64,000 nt of DNA from Natronoglycomyces albus (GCF_016925535.1 NZ_CP070496.1:1922001-1986000), one strand, 5' to 3'. Counted from the stretch's first letter, positions 42,914-52,005 are shown. Notes: generated from the sequence alone by a model not told the origin. Numbers and translations are program-made.

Positions 42914-44065
42914 TCACATTGCCTCCGCGATCGTCATTCGCAACAGTTCGCTTGGACCCTCGTAGAGCCGCAACGACCTCGCCTGGCGGTATAGGCGCTC
43001 GATCTCGCTGCCACGTTGGAGGCCAGCCGCTCCGAAAATTTGGACGGCGGCATCGACGGCTCGTCCCGCCGCCTCCGAAGCGTAGAGTTTCGCCGAGGCC
43101 GCATCGCGGACGTATTGGCCGCCCGTGTCTGCCTTCCATGCCGCGTGAGCTGTCAGCTTCGTGGCGGCCGATAGCTCAGTCGACATGTCGGCCAGCGCGG
43201 CTTTGACCAGTTGCAGTTCGCTGAGTTTCCCTTGGTAGGCGGGCCGGTTGCGGGCCCGTTCGAGGGCGAGATGTTGAGCGCGACGGGCTAGCCCTTGGGC
43301 GACGCCTCCGACGGTCATGCGGAAGCGTTCCACGACATCCATGGCGACCACGAAGCCCAGCCCGGGGCCTCCCAGGACCGCCTCGGGGCCAATGTCGCAT
43401 TTGTCGAATCTGATTTGTGCCCACGAGCGGGGGGCACACAAGTCGATGGGCTCGACGGTGATTCCCGCGTTGTGGGCGGGGACGATGAACATCGTCAGTC
43501 CGAGCGGGCCTGGTCCTTCGCCGGTCCGGGCCAGCACGATATAGGTGTCGGCGACGTCTCCCTGCGCGATCCAGGTCTTGGTTCCGTCTATGAGGTATCC
43601 CGCGTCGGTCTTGGTGGCGGTGGTGGTGACGGCGGCTAGGTCGGAGCCAGCCTCGGGTTCGGAGAGAACAAACGCTCCGATGGAGCGCCCGGTCGCCAGG
43701 TCCATCAAGGTCCTGCGTTGTTCGCCTTCTCCGTAGTAGGAGATCGCGGCGGCGGAGAGTTCCTGGATGGCATAGGCGAAGTCGGCCACATCGCAGTGGT
43801 AGGCCAGAATTTCCCGGCGCAGGCACATCGCCCGCATGTCGGGTGGACCGGGCTTTTCCAGGTGCGCCAGCCAGTTGGCCTGGGCTATCTCAGATAGAAG
43901 CTGGCGGCTATTGGCGCTGCCGTTGTCTTCTTCGAGCTTTTCCCAGGCAGGTCGACGCTCCCGGCACCAGTTGTCCAGCTCCGTGGCGAGACTACGGTGT
44001 TCGTCGGTGTACAGCGGGGTGGAGAGCAGGTCCGCGTCGAACGCGGGGCGGGGGGTTGGGTTCAT
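42914..44065 (-). CDS. Acyl-CoA dehydrogenase family flavoprotein
   Basis: A 383-residue ACAD. It has the FAD/substrate region GAFVLSEPEAGSDLAAVTTTA (cited in part), the TKTWIAQGD loop, GLGFVVAMDVVERFRMTVGG, and the C-terminal RLYRQARSLRLYEGPSELLR with the Glu of YEGPSE in the usual catalytic place. In related hydrazine pathways (I recall azaserine) an ACAD-like enzyme oxidises carrier-bound hydrazinoacetyl to the hydrazone, and that role fits here (inference). One base separates it from the diiron-protein gene. Confidence 0.88.
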   Translation of the reverse strand: MNPTPRPAFDADLLSTPLYTDEHRSLATELDNWCRERRPAWEKLEEDNGSANSRQLLSEIAQANWLAHLEKPGPPDMRAMCLRREILAYHCDVADFAYAIQELSAAAISYYGEGEQRRTLMDLATGRSIGAFVLSEPEAGSDLAAVTTTATKTDAGYLIDGTKTWIAQGDVADTYIVLARTGEGPGPLGLTMFIVPAHNAGITVEPIDLCAPRSWAQIRFDKCDIGPEAVLGGPGLGFVVAMDVVERFRMTVGGVAQGLARRAQHLALERARNRPAYQGKLSELQLVKAALADMSTELSAATKLTAHAAWKADTGGQYVRDAASAKLYASEAAGRAVDAAVQIFGAAGLQRGSEIERLYRQARSLRLYEGPSELLRMTIAEAM

Positions 44066-44066
44066 G

Positions 44067-46286
44067 TCAGATCAACAGCTCCGATTCGGCCAGGTCATGG
44101 CGCAGGGTGCGGACCAGTTCGGTTTCCAAGTAGTAGGCGAACGAGGCGTATCCGCGCCAGATGCGCTCCCACCGGCGCTCTACTTCAGCAGGGCCGGCGA
44201 CTCGGCGTAGGTGGTCCAGATAGAACACGATGAGATCGACTGCCTGTCGTGCATGACCAGCTGAGAAGTTGTCAATGCTCAGGTGTGCCTCCTCATAGGA
44301 GGTGTCGAACCCCCAGCGGCGCAGTTTCTGGATTTCTTGCAACCGCACTCGGCCCAGGCCCAACATTTCTACTCCCAGGTTGTAGCCCATGATTTCTTCG
44401 TAGAAGGTGTCTGGGAAGGCCGCTAGCGACAGCTGATGTAGGGGAAAATCGTAAAGGTCTGGCAGGTGGTCCTGCTCAATGAACGCGGCGGTGCGAATAT
44501 GCGGTATCGCTATGCCCATGCTGTCTAGGACCCGGTAGATGAGCGTGAGGTGATTTTTCGCGACGTCTCCGCGACCCATTTCATCGGCGTAGATGGCGGC
44601 CAACATGCCGTCGGTTCGGTGCCGCAGTCTGCCGGCTGACCCAATCCGGTGCGACCATGCGCCGTCAACCATGCTGCCAAAGGCATTAACTTTTTGGCCG
44701 AAGATGACCTCTTCGCGTCCGGGAACCTCGTCGAGCTTGCGGTAGGGCTCGACTAGTTTTGTCCAATAGATTTCCTCGGCCCGTTGTATGAGGGCCTCGG
44801 CGCTGTATGGGAAGAAGGACGCGTCGGTGTGCAGGCCACGGGCGCCGTGTTCGAAGAGGATTTCGGCTTCTTCCAGGGTTTGCAGGGCTCGTTGGTGGGC
44901 GGCCGGGAGCGCATTGGGGAAGTCTTCTATGTTCACCAGCTGGAACAACATCTGTCGTTCTCCGGCTGGAGCCCAAGTGGAGACAGTGGGTTTGAGGGTG
45001 CTCGATGCTTTTCGGACTCGGCGGATCCACTCATGGGATTCGCTGGTGCCGGTGAAATCGTCTGTCAGGGTTACTGTTCCGGTATTTCCGGCGGCGATCC
45101 ATGACTCGAATACGTGGGCCTCCTCGGCATCGAATATTCCGAACATGGGCCCTCCGAAGCGGATCGATTCCAAGAAGCGATTGCCGCCATTGGATCGGGG
45201 CCGGACGGACTTGGAGGTACGGAAGGCTTCGAGGAATGCGGGGAGGTCTGCCGGTGGTGTGCCTGGGGGAAACCACTCGGTGATGAGCCGTCCGCCGATT
45301 CTCACGTTTTTGTGTTGCTTTCCCGCATAGGGCATGTGGCGGGCCACGATGCGAGCGACCTTGTCGTCAAGGCTCAGCTGTGCGTGCCATTGGGCCAATG
45401 CGCTCAGGTGGCGCACGTGGTAGGTCTCCAGCGTCACCAGCAGGGTGGCGCCTCGTAGCATGCGCTGCCAGTCGTCTTTGCCAGTCGCTGATTTCTCGCA
45501 TAGCTGCCAATACGTTCGCAGGGTGTCGGCAAGTTCCTCGGCTGGGATGGTTTCGGTGGTGCCCAGTAGTTTGTCGTCAACAGCTAGCATGCTCGCGGCG
45601 CAGTGCGCGCCGACGATCTCGGGCAACAGTGAGGCCCCATTCAAGGAAAGTGCCAAGATCACGGCGGCATGAGCGGTGGTGATGTCGCGGCTTTCGCAAT
45701 GGGTGCAAAAGTCGTCCGCTAGGAGGTCGGGAAGGGCGATTGCCTGGGCTTCGAGTTCTCGCCGACGTACGGCGGCGGTGGAGAGTTCGACAGTTCCTTC
45801 CCCGCGTGCGGCAAATCGGTGTGCGCCCAGCCGGTTGACGATGACGGCGGGTTCGCTCGCCGGTTGTGACACTGTGTCAAGCCAAGCTGGGCCCAACAGG
45901 GCGATGGGCGCTCGTTCTCGCAAGAGATACCGCAGCTGGGGCTGACCGCGAAGCCGCGCGATGTCGTGGCCGAGGGTTTCTGCTCGTTCAAGGAGGTAGC
46001 TCACGACCTCATCGGCCGATTGTGTATTCGTGCCCAGGTCTTGTGCTATCTGGTCGTTAGCCGCAGCGTGAAGGAACCCGTGGGCGAGACGCCGAGATAG
46101 CCATCGTGCCTGTTCGTTTTCGATGTCGCGCAACAGGGCTCCAAACCACGTGGGCGCCGAGGCGGCGATGGTGCGTTCAACGCCCACGACGGCCTCTGGG
46201 CTGACTTCTGGTGCGCGGATCGGTAGCGAAGTGGAGGTGTCGGGGAGGTCAAATGCGGGTGAGTGGTTATGGGAGGAGTGGGTCAT
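44067..46286 (-). CDS. Large haem-oxygenase-like diiron oxygenase family protein
   Basis: A 739-residue protein. The C-terminal ~240 residues are an iron-containing redox enzyme (haem-oxygenase-like, HDO) domain: YADEMGRGDVAKNH supplies Glu and His ligands, EEIMGYNLGVEMLG a further Glu, and EEAHLSIDNFSAGHA the late His/Asp/His set. The N-terminal half (APIALLGPAWLDTVSQPASE and the helices around HAAVILALSLNGA) looks like a second, degenerate HDO-type half. Such enzymes do N-oxygenation, N-N chemistry or C-C cleavage. The ATG at 46286 has GGAG upstream. In this cluster it is the leading candidate for the unusual oxidation step. Confidence 0.8.
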   Translation of the reverse strand: MTHSSHNHSPAFDLPDTSTSLPIRAPEVSPEAVVGVERTIAASAPTWFGALLRDIENEQARWLSRRLAHGFLHAAANDQIAQDLGTNTQSADEVVSYLLERAETLGHDIARLRGQPQLRYLLRERAPIALLGPAWLDTVSQPASEPAVIVNRLGAHRFAARGEGTVELSTAAVRRRELEAQAIALPDLLADDFCTHCESRDITTAHAAVILALSLNGASLLPEIVGAHCAASMLAVDDKLLGTTETIPAEELADTLRTYWQLCEKSATGKDDWQRMLRGATLLVTLETYHVRHLSALAQWHAQLSLDDKVARIVARHMPYAGKQHKNVRIGGRLITEWFPPGTPPADLPAFLEAFRTSKSVRPRSNGGNRFLESIRFGGPMFGIFDAEEAHVFESWIAAGNTGTVTLTDDFTGTSESHEWIRRVRKASSTLKPTVSTWAPAGERQMLFQLVNIEDFPNALPAAHQRALQTLEEAEILFEHGARGLHTDASFFPYSAEALIQRAEEIYWTKLVEPYRKLDEVPGREEVIFGQKVNAFGSMVDGAWSHRIGSAGRLRHRTDGMLAAIYADEMGRGDVAKNHLTLIYRVLDSMGIAIPHIRTAAFIEQDHLPDLYDFPLHQLSLAAFPDTFYEEIMGYNLGVEMLGLGRVRLQEIQKLRRWGFDTSYEEAHLSIDNFSAGHARQAVDLIVFYLDHLRRVAGPAEVERRWERIWRGYASFAYYLETELVRTLRHDLAESELLI

Positions 46287-46370
46287 GTCATTCTCCGTGC
46301 CGACTGATCGAGTGGGTGTCCAGATCGGTTGTCGCCATGAGGTGCCCCGTTTCACCTCGGCGGTGAATGG

Positions 46371-47267
46371 TCAGCGCCGTCGGGTCAAAATGGCGACGCG
46401 GGAGCCAGGAACGCTTGCGGCCAGCAGATAGTGCCCGTCGCTTTCGATGGCTGCGTTACGTTCTCGATCGGCTAGGTTGATGAGCGGGTCTGCCGCGAAG
46501 CAGTGTCCAATGCGGGTGATGTTGTCGGTATAAAGCTGGTCTTCGGTGAATCCCGCTTGTCGTTCTTTCAACGCCACGATCGGGGCATAGATGTTGTTGT
46601 GTGACAGACCGGCGATGGCGGAGGTGTCAATGCCGCTGGCGCGGTAGATGGTGTCGTTGACGTCGATGGCCAGTTGAGCCGAAATGTGGTCGTCTCCGGT
46701 CGAGTCGTGGCTGGCTGCGGCGGCTACTACGGTGTAACCGGCGGCGACGGGGGCCTCGGTCACCACGCAGGAGGCCGCACCATCGGAAAAAATTGCGAAA
46801 TTGACAAATCTTTCCGTTTCGTTGGTAATACGGTCGGCGGTTATGACCAAGGCGGTGCGGCTCATTCCAGCGGCGACGGCGGCGGTGGCGGCACGCAGAG
46901 CGACCAAGGCGTTCGTACAGCGTCCCAGCGTGACGCCAGTGACGTCGGCATGGTCTAGTCCCAGCCGACTTTGAATCGAGTCGATGAGGTCGCGCTGCTG
47001 GGCCAGTGAAGAGGGGAAAGCGGTGCAACACAGATACAGCGAATCGATGTCTGCGGCCTCGATTCCGGCCTCTTTCAGACTCTGTTCTCCTGTCTGCACC
47101 GCCAAGTCGGCGATATCGCGGTTCGTGCGCCGGAGGCGGCCCCACCCCCACAGTTCGGGAAGCGGTGCCATGTTGTGCAGTTGTGCGGACTGTTCCCAGT
47201 TGGGTATGTCCTCGTAGGAAAGGTCCTCTTCTCCGAGGACGTAGGCGATCGCCGAAATATCTGTCAT
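46371..47267 (-). CDS. KAS III-like (FabH/thiolase-fold) acyltransferase or condensing enzyme
   Basis: A 298-residue thiolase-fold protein with nucleophile Cys117 in LGRCTNALVAL and the first His in LSHNNIYAPI (His223). The third catalytic position is unusual: where FabH has Asn in GNTSAAS, this protein has His255 in IGHCFAAD. Such C-H-H variants may transfer acyl groups to O, N or S rather than perform decarboxylative condensation (inference). It starts 5 bases after the PEP mutase-like gene and is not associated with fatty acid genes. Confidence 0.83.
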   Translation of the reverse strand: MTDISAIAYVLGEEDLSYEDIPNWEQSAQLHNMAPLPELWGWGRLRRTNRDIADLAVQTGEQSLKEAGIEAADIDSLYLCCTAFPSSLAQQRDLIDSIQSRLGLDHADVTGVTLGRCTNALVALRAATAAVAAGMSRTALVITADRITNETERFVNFAIFSDGAASCVVTEAPVAAGYTVVAAAASHDSTGDDHISAQLAIDVNDTIYRASGIDTSAIAGLSHNNIYAPIVALKERQAGFTEDQLYTDNITRIGHCFAADPLINLADRERNAAIESDGHYLLAASVPGSRVAILTRRR

Positions 47268-47271
47268 CGAC

Positions 47272-48105
47272 TTATCCCAACAGCTTTCGCATATCGGCCA
47301 TCGACAGAGACTCTGTGGTGAAGTCGCAGGTTCCCGCTTCGAGTACTTCTCGTGCGGCCTTGACGAAAGCGCCGTAGGCCGCCCGCGACAATGCCGATCC
47401 CAAGGAGACGCGAGTTGCCCCCGCTTGGAAAAGCTCACGCACGCTCAAGGAGTTTCCCACCCCGAGTAGGACATTGACCGGGGCATCAACTTCGGCGCAG
47501 ACCCGCCTGATGGCATCGGCGTCGGGCAGGGCTGGCGCGTAGACTACGTCTGCTCCGGCAGCGGCGAACGCCTTCAGTCGAGCGATCGTGTCGTCAAGAT
47601 CAGGGCGTCCGTAGAGAAAGTTCTCAGCCCGAGCGGTCAAGGTAAAGGGGAATCCGGCCCCACGCACGGCCGCGACGGCAGCTTCGACCCGTTCCACAGC
47701 GTCGGCGAAGCTGCGGATCGGCGCGGTCTCCTCGCCCGTGGTGTCTTCGATGGACCCCCCGACGGCTCCTGTGGTAGCCAGGCGGGCGAAGTTCTCCCCC
47801 ACTCCGGCCGCGTCCACGGCGAATCCGTCCTCAAAGTCGGCGCTGACGGGCAATGTTGTGGCACCAGCAATAGCTTCGACATTGGCCAACGTGTGTTCGA
47901 GAGTGACGTCTTCGGCGCGATCGAGCACGCCAAGGCTTGCCGCGAGTCCGCCACTAGTGGTGGCAAGTGCCCGATAGCCTAGGCCCGCCAGCATGACCGC
48001 TGATCCAACGTCCCATGGATTCGGTATGACGAACGGGCCATCGCGATGGTGGAGATTGGAGAATTCTTGCGCCTGGTTCGAAACATTGACTGGCTTAGCG
48101 CACAT
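47272..48105 (-). CDS. Isocitrate lyase/PEP mutase superfamily enzyme
   Basis: A 277-residue TIM-barrel enzyme of the PEP-mutase/carboxyphosphonoenolpyruvate mutase family. It has NPWDVGSAVMLAGLGYRALATTSGG near the start (cited in part: NPWDVGSA), the metal site VSADFEDGFAVDAAG, SIEDTTGEE, and the barrel-end ARAENFLYG. It lacks the KKCGH loop of true isocitrate lyases. Members form or break C-C or P-C bonds next to a carboxylate, such as glyoxylate-releasing lyases. Supply or removal of glyoxylate/glycine for the hydrazine module is conceivable, but no substrate is assigned. Confidence 0.85.
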   Translation of the reverse strand: MCAKPVNVSNQAQEFSNLHHRDGPFVIPNPWDVGSAVMLAGLGYRALATTSGGLAASLGVLDRAEDVTLEHTLANVEAIAGATTLPVSADFEDGFAVDAAGVGENFARLATTGAVGGSIEDTTGEETAPIRSFADAVERVEAAVAAVRGAGFPFTLTARAENFLYGRPDLDDTIARLKAFAAAGADVVYAPALPDADAIRRVCAEVDAPVNVLLGVGNSLSVRELFQAGATRVSLGSALSRAAYGAFVKAAREVLEAGTCDFTTESLSMADMRKLLG

Positions 48106-48173
48106 CTAATACACACTTCCTCGGTGCGAGCGGGCATTAAGGCCTAGATAAACGTAACTCAATATTATGAATC

Positions 48174-49037
48174 TTAGATGAATTCTATATAAGAAGATTC
48201 GGAATCCGACTCCATGCTTTGGCGCGAGAAAAATTCGAAGGCATTTCGGATAATCTCGGTCAATACTTCAGGACGGGAATCAAAATAAAAGTGTCCTCCT
48301 TCGACGTCAACGAAGGCGACGCGGCCCGATGTCATTGACTCCCATTCCCTGGCCTTCTCTTTTGTCACATGGGGATCATCGTTCCCGACAACTACCACCA
48401 GGGGAATGTCCAGTGGCGGGCCTTCCCGGTATTCATACTTGGCCGCCATGACGAAGTCATGACGCAAACGCTCAAGGACGATCTCTTTCAGTTCCGCGTT
48501 TTCTCGTACTTCTCTCGGCAGTCCGCCGAAGAACTCCACCGCTTCGGCAAATTCCTCGCCGTTGAGACCAGCGGCATCCCGCACTCGTTGAGAGGGAAGC
48601 AACGGCGGCCCCGCGCAAGCGGAGACGATCAAGCCGCACGGAGATGTCCGCAGCTGGCGCGCAGTCTCGAAGGCGATCACCGCCCCCATGCTGTGACCAA
48701 AGAGAGCAAAAGCTCCCCCCTGGCGGTCGATTGCCGCGGCCGCACCGGCCGCGACTTGCGTGACTGAACCCAGTCTGCCTGATGAGAAGCGGTGCCCCAC
48801 CCCCGGAGGACAAACTGCTTTGATCGCCACTAGATCCAGCAGGGACGGTTGCCAACTGAGAAAGTGCCCCGGTGAACCACCAGCGTGAGAGAAGGTATAG
48901 AGGCGGCTAGTCTCGGGGGCTGCCGCACTCGGGATCAGCGCGCTCGTCGCCCGCGCCTGGGACGATGATGACTCGATGAACCAATCGCCGGAATAGTCGT
49001 CTTCAGCGTTGCTTGTGGTGGTTTCCGCCAACTCCAT
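48174..49037 (-). CDS. Type II thioesterase
   Basis: A ~287-residue alpha/beta hydrolase of the NRPS-associated TEII family. It begins its fold with YTFSHAGGSPGHFLSW, has the nucleophile in LFGHSMGAVIAFE, an Asp in VVVGNDDPHV and the catalytic His in VEGGHFYF. It either edits misloaded carrier proteins or, since the NRPS has no TE domain, releases the product. The ATG at 49037 is preferred; a GTG at 49088 would add a hydrophobic 17-residue extension. It is the first gene of the minus-strand cluster. The sequence around both ends is AT-richer than the neighbours. Confidence 0.88.
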   Translation of the reverse strand: MELAETTTSNAEDDYSGDWFIESSSSQARATSALIPSAAAPETSRLYTFSHAGGSPGHFLSWQPSLLDLVAIKAVCPPGVGHRFSSGRLGSVTQVAAGAAAAIDRQGGAFALFGHSMGAVIAFETARQLRTSPCGLIVSACAGPPLLPSQRVRDAAGLNGEEFAEAVEFFGGLPREVRENAELKEIVLERLRHDFVMAAKYEYREGPPLDIPLVVVVGNDDPHVTKEKAREWESMTSGRVAFVDVEGGHFYFDSRPEVLTEIIRNAFEFFSRQSMESDSESSYIEFI

Positions 49038-49521
49038 GCAACTCACGGTAATGACCCAATACACGATTATCAACGTGACTTGAATCACTTAAATCTGCTT
49101 ATGCAGCTAGAGGCTTCTATCAGCATTTGTCTGATCAACGACATTCTTTTCCGCAAATGAAATGGCAAGTCCACAATTGAATATTCACACATACTCGGAG
49201 CTGCGATAAAGCCCTCTTGCGAGGCAAAAATGCGATTCTAAGGCTTATCCATGGGATTCGGGTCTAGAAACGTGCGATGACTTCGGCACCGGGTTTCACC
49301 CTGCTGCGAGCAACTACAGGAATGACAAGATCAGTAAGGGCTTTCCTTTTAGCAAAGGCCGGAGATATTCACACCCTGAGATAGGTTCGAGGAGTAAATT
49401 GCAGAAATTCTTCCACTGTTCAGTCAAGGGAAAACTAAACGCGCGGCGTTAGATGTACTGTCGAATAGCTCAGTTCATGAACCGTTTCTACCGTCTCCCT
49501 CAGCAGCCAAGAACCGCAAAC
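49038..49521. other. AT-richer region upstream of the biosynthetic cluster
   Basis: No ORF is supported. This region must contain the promoter of the long minus-strand operon that starts with the thioesterase, but I cannot place the boxes confidently. No pathway regulator is encoded here. Confidence 0.4.
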
Positions 49522-49526
49522 CTTAG

Positions 49527-49686
49527 AGCTCCTATCAGGTTTGTTTCCGTGGCGAGGATGGTGTGCTGTCAGTGCGTGGGGAGGCGGAGGCCCTTGTTCA
49601 TACCCAGCGGGTATGGGCAAGGGCCGACAACGCGGCCAGGCGCGACATCACTCCACCGCAGTAGGAAGAGAAACCTGATAGGAGCT
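49527..49686. mobile_element. 160-bp MITE-like element with terminal inverted repeats and CTTAG duplication
   Basis: The ends are exact 16-base inverted repeats (49527-49542 and 49671-49686, beginning AGCTCCTATCAGG). Identical CTTAG pentamers flank it at 49522-49526 and 49687-49691, as expected for a target-site duplication. An internal hairpin (49589-49625) occupies the middle. No transposase is encoded, so it would be moved in trans by a related full-length element. Confidence 0.7.
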
Positions 49687-50005
49687 CTTAGCGCCAGGGC
49701 AGTTTCTTCAAAGAGTACTTCTTCGACCACACTCTCCAGAGACTCAAAACAGCTGGGGCAGATTCTGGGCCAGCGGCCCTGCCACTTCGTTAGCGCAGCT
49801 GAACGCAAGCTCATGGGAGCGGCACTTTACGACTGGCCCCGGAATCGTCTTCGATCCAGTCTGCGAAGGTGGTAATGGACGTCGCAGGGAGCGGCCAAAC
49901 GCTGGCTTGGCGAGCCACCGGGAACGCCGCGGGCGCGTCACACACCAGCTTGGGTGAAATATCATTGGTCGCTATCCAAAAGCCTAAAATGCGTATGCTA
50001 GCCCC

Positions 50006-51163
50006 ATGGCACCACATCAAGCGCAGCAGACCGAACCTGGCGAACCCCGACCAACCACCGGAAGCGAATACTCCACCAAGGGCGCATACGTGACCGGCGA
50101 GGAATTCACCCGGGACACCAACTACATCGAGGACCGGGTTGTCAGCGATGTCGAAGCGACCAGGTCAGCACCTACCGCAGAGTCTTCCTCCATCGGCGAC
50201 CCGAGGATGACCGGTCTGACCGAGAACGCGGAAGCCTGGCCAGTAGAGGCACAGCGCTATCGGCTGGTTGCCGCGCGAGCGTGTCCCTGGGCGCATCGCT
50301 CCATCATCGTTCGCCGGTTGCTGGGGCTCGAAGAAGTCATCTCATTGGCGACTCCCGGCCCCACTCACGACGTGCGCTCCTGGACGTTCGATCTGAGCCC
50401 CGAAGGCCGCGACCCGGTACTAGGTACCGAGCGGCTACAAGAGAACTACTTCAAACGCTTCCCCGACTACCCACGTGGGATCACCGTTCCCGCACTTGTG
50501 GACGTCCCTTCGGCGGCCGTGGTCACGAACAACTATCCGCAGTTGACCTTCGACCTGTCGACCCAATGGTCGGATTATCATCGCAGCGGGGCCCCGGACT
50601 TGATCCCAACGCACCTCATCGACGACATGCTTCCAGTGATCAAACGGATCTTCACAGAAGTCAACAACGGCGTCTATCGGGCCGGATTCGCCGGTTCCCA
50701 ACGGGCCTACAACCAAGCCTACGGACGCCTCTTCGACGCGCTGGACTGGCTCGAAGAGCGACTAGCGGACCGCCGCTACCTAATGGGCGAGGTCATCACC
50801 GAGGCCGATATACGACTCTTCACGACGCTGGTGAGGTTCGACGCGGTCTACCACGGACACTTCAAATGCAACCGGAACAAGCTCACCGAGATGCCCAACC
50901 TATGGGGCTATGCCAGAGATCTGTTTCAGACTCCAGGTTTTGGCGACACAGTGGACTTTGACCAGATCAAACGTCACTACTATGTCGTACACGAAGACAT
51001 CAACCCGACGCAGGTAGTTCCGCTAGGTCCTGACCTGGAGAACTGGCTGACCGAACACGACCGCCAAGAACTCGGCGGCACGCCGTTCGGCCATGGCACC
51101 CCGCCTGGCCCAGTCTCGGCCGATGAACAGCCAACTGGTGCCAATCCGATCTATGGACGATGA
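50006..51163 (+). CDS. Glutathionyl-hydroquinone reductase-like (omega/xi-class GST family)
   Basis: A 385-residue thioredoxin-fold transferase of the YqjG/PcpF type. The catalytic Cys is in RACPWAHR (~residue 92). The family signature YPRGITVPALVD and the C-terminal helical motif GEVITEADIRLFTTLVRFD follow. In actinobacteria it probably works with mycothiol, reducing thiol-quinone adducts. TATGCT ends seven bases before the ATG with no ribosome-binding site between, so the mRNA is probably leaderless. It stands alone, next to a MITE-like element. Confidence 0.88.
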   Translation: MAPHQAQQTEPGEPRPTTGSEYSTKGAYVTGEEFTRDTNYIEDRVVSDVEATRSAPTAESSSIGDPRMTGLTENAEAWPVEAQRYRLVAARACPWAHRSIIVRRLLGLEEVISLATPGPTHDVRSWTFDLSPEGRDPVLGTERLQENYFKRFPDYPRGITVPALVDVPSAAVVTNNYPQLTFDLSTQWSDYHRSGAPDLIPTHLIDDMLPVIKRIFTEVNNGVYRAGFAGSQRAYNQAYGRLFDALDWLEERLADRRYLMGEVITEADIRLFTTLVRFDAVYHGHFKCNRNKLTEMPNLWGYARDLFQTPGFGDTVDFDQIKRHYYVVHEDINPTQVVPLGPDLENWLTEHDRQELGGTPFGHGTPPGPVSADEQPTGANPIYGR

Positions 51164-51193
51164 GTTCACTATCCTCAGCCTGTCCAACTCAAG

Positions 51194-51790
51194 TCAGGGC
51201 TTAGTCGTGGGCGAAACCGTGGCTCTCGTCACGGTTTCGCCCCGACGCAAATAATCACGGACGGCCATGAGGGCGAAACCCAGTCGATTTTGGCCGGTCC
51301 ATTGCCATACATCGCCACGACGAGGGTCGTCAATTGCTAGCCCGATGCCCCACAACGTGTCGTCTGAACTCGCCTCGACCAGGATGCTCTCGCCCGTAGA
51401 CATGAGAAAGTCACGTAGAGGTCGGTGCTGGCTAAATTTCGCGAAGTTCCCGGCCACGACTACGTCGTTCCGGACACTCGCCCAGACGCTCTCATCAAAA
51501 TCGGCCACATGGCGACCTAGCTGTTGCGCCTGAGCGGGGTTTGTGGATCTAAGTATTTGGCCAGCAATACCCACATCCTCGAACATCATCGCTTTGTGCC
51601 ACATCATGAAGTGCTCGGCGGTAGCGAACCGCTGACCGTCGGCTTCTATTGGAGCGGGCCACCACTGGTCTAGGCACCCAGGAACAAGATTCCCTCCATG
51701 ATTGTCCAGGTAATCCCAAAAGAATATGAACTCGAAGTCTCGGCCAACCTCTATCTGAGAGGTCAGGGTGTCAATATTCGATACCGGCAC
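51194..51790 (-). CDS. NADAR family protein (YbiA/DUF1768-like)
   Basis: A 198-residue protein. The NADAR core shows DQWWPAPIEADGQRFATAEHFMMWHKA (cited in part: TAEHFMMWHKA), FAKFSQHRPLRDFLMSTG and DDTLWGIGL with the conserved acidic residue and Trp. Members cleave N-glycosidic bonds of riboflavin intermediates or remove ADP-ribose from nucleobases, and some are linked to phage defence and DNA ADP-ribosylation. No DarT-like toxin is visible beside it, so a stand-alone metabolic repair role is equally likely. It converges on the reductase gene with a 30-base gap. Confidence 0.82.
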   Translation of the reverse strand: MPVSNIDTLTSQIEVGRDFEFIFFWDYLDNHGGNLVPGCLDQWWPAPIEADGQRFATAEHFMMWHKAMMFEDVGIAGQILRSTNPAQAQQLGRHVADFDESVWASVRNDVVVAGNFAKFSQHRPLRDFLMSTGESILVEASSDDTLWGIGLAIDDPRRGDVWQWTGQNRLGFALMAVRDYLRRGETVTRATVSPTTKP

Positions 51791-52005
51791 AGGTTAGCCT
51801 TCCCCAGGTCGTTTGCCAAGCTGATCGATGCGGGCGAGAGTGACCGGTTTGTTGGCACAGTAAGGTCGAGAAATTCTCCTAGTCAGAACGTGCACAGCGC
51901 TGGATTCAAAGTTCGCCGGAGAACTACTGGGCTTAGCCCTTCCCCCTTAAACGGGGAACGCTGGCGTAAACCGACCAACACGATCCCGAGCAGTCCATCG
52001 CTACG

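Noticed and set aside
49525-49688. Riboswitch or structured ncRNA
   Set aside because: The exact terminal repeats plus the CTTAG target duplication are better explained by a mobile element.
49453-49875. 140-codon ORF and antisense ORFs around the MITE
   Set aside because: They run through the inverted repeats of the element, lack ribosome-binding sites and have no family match.
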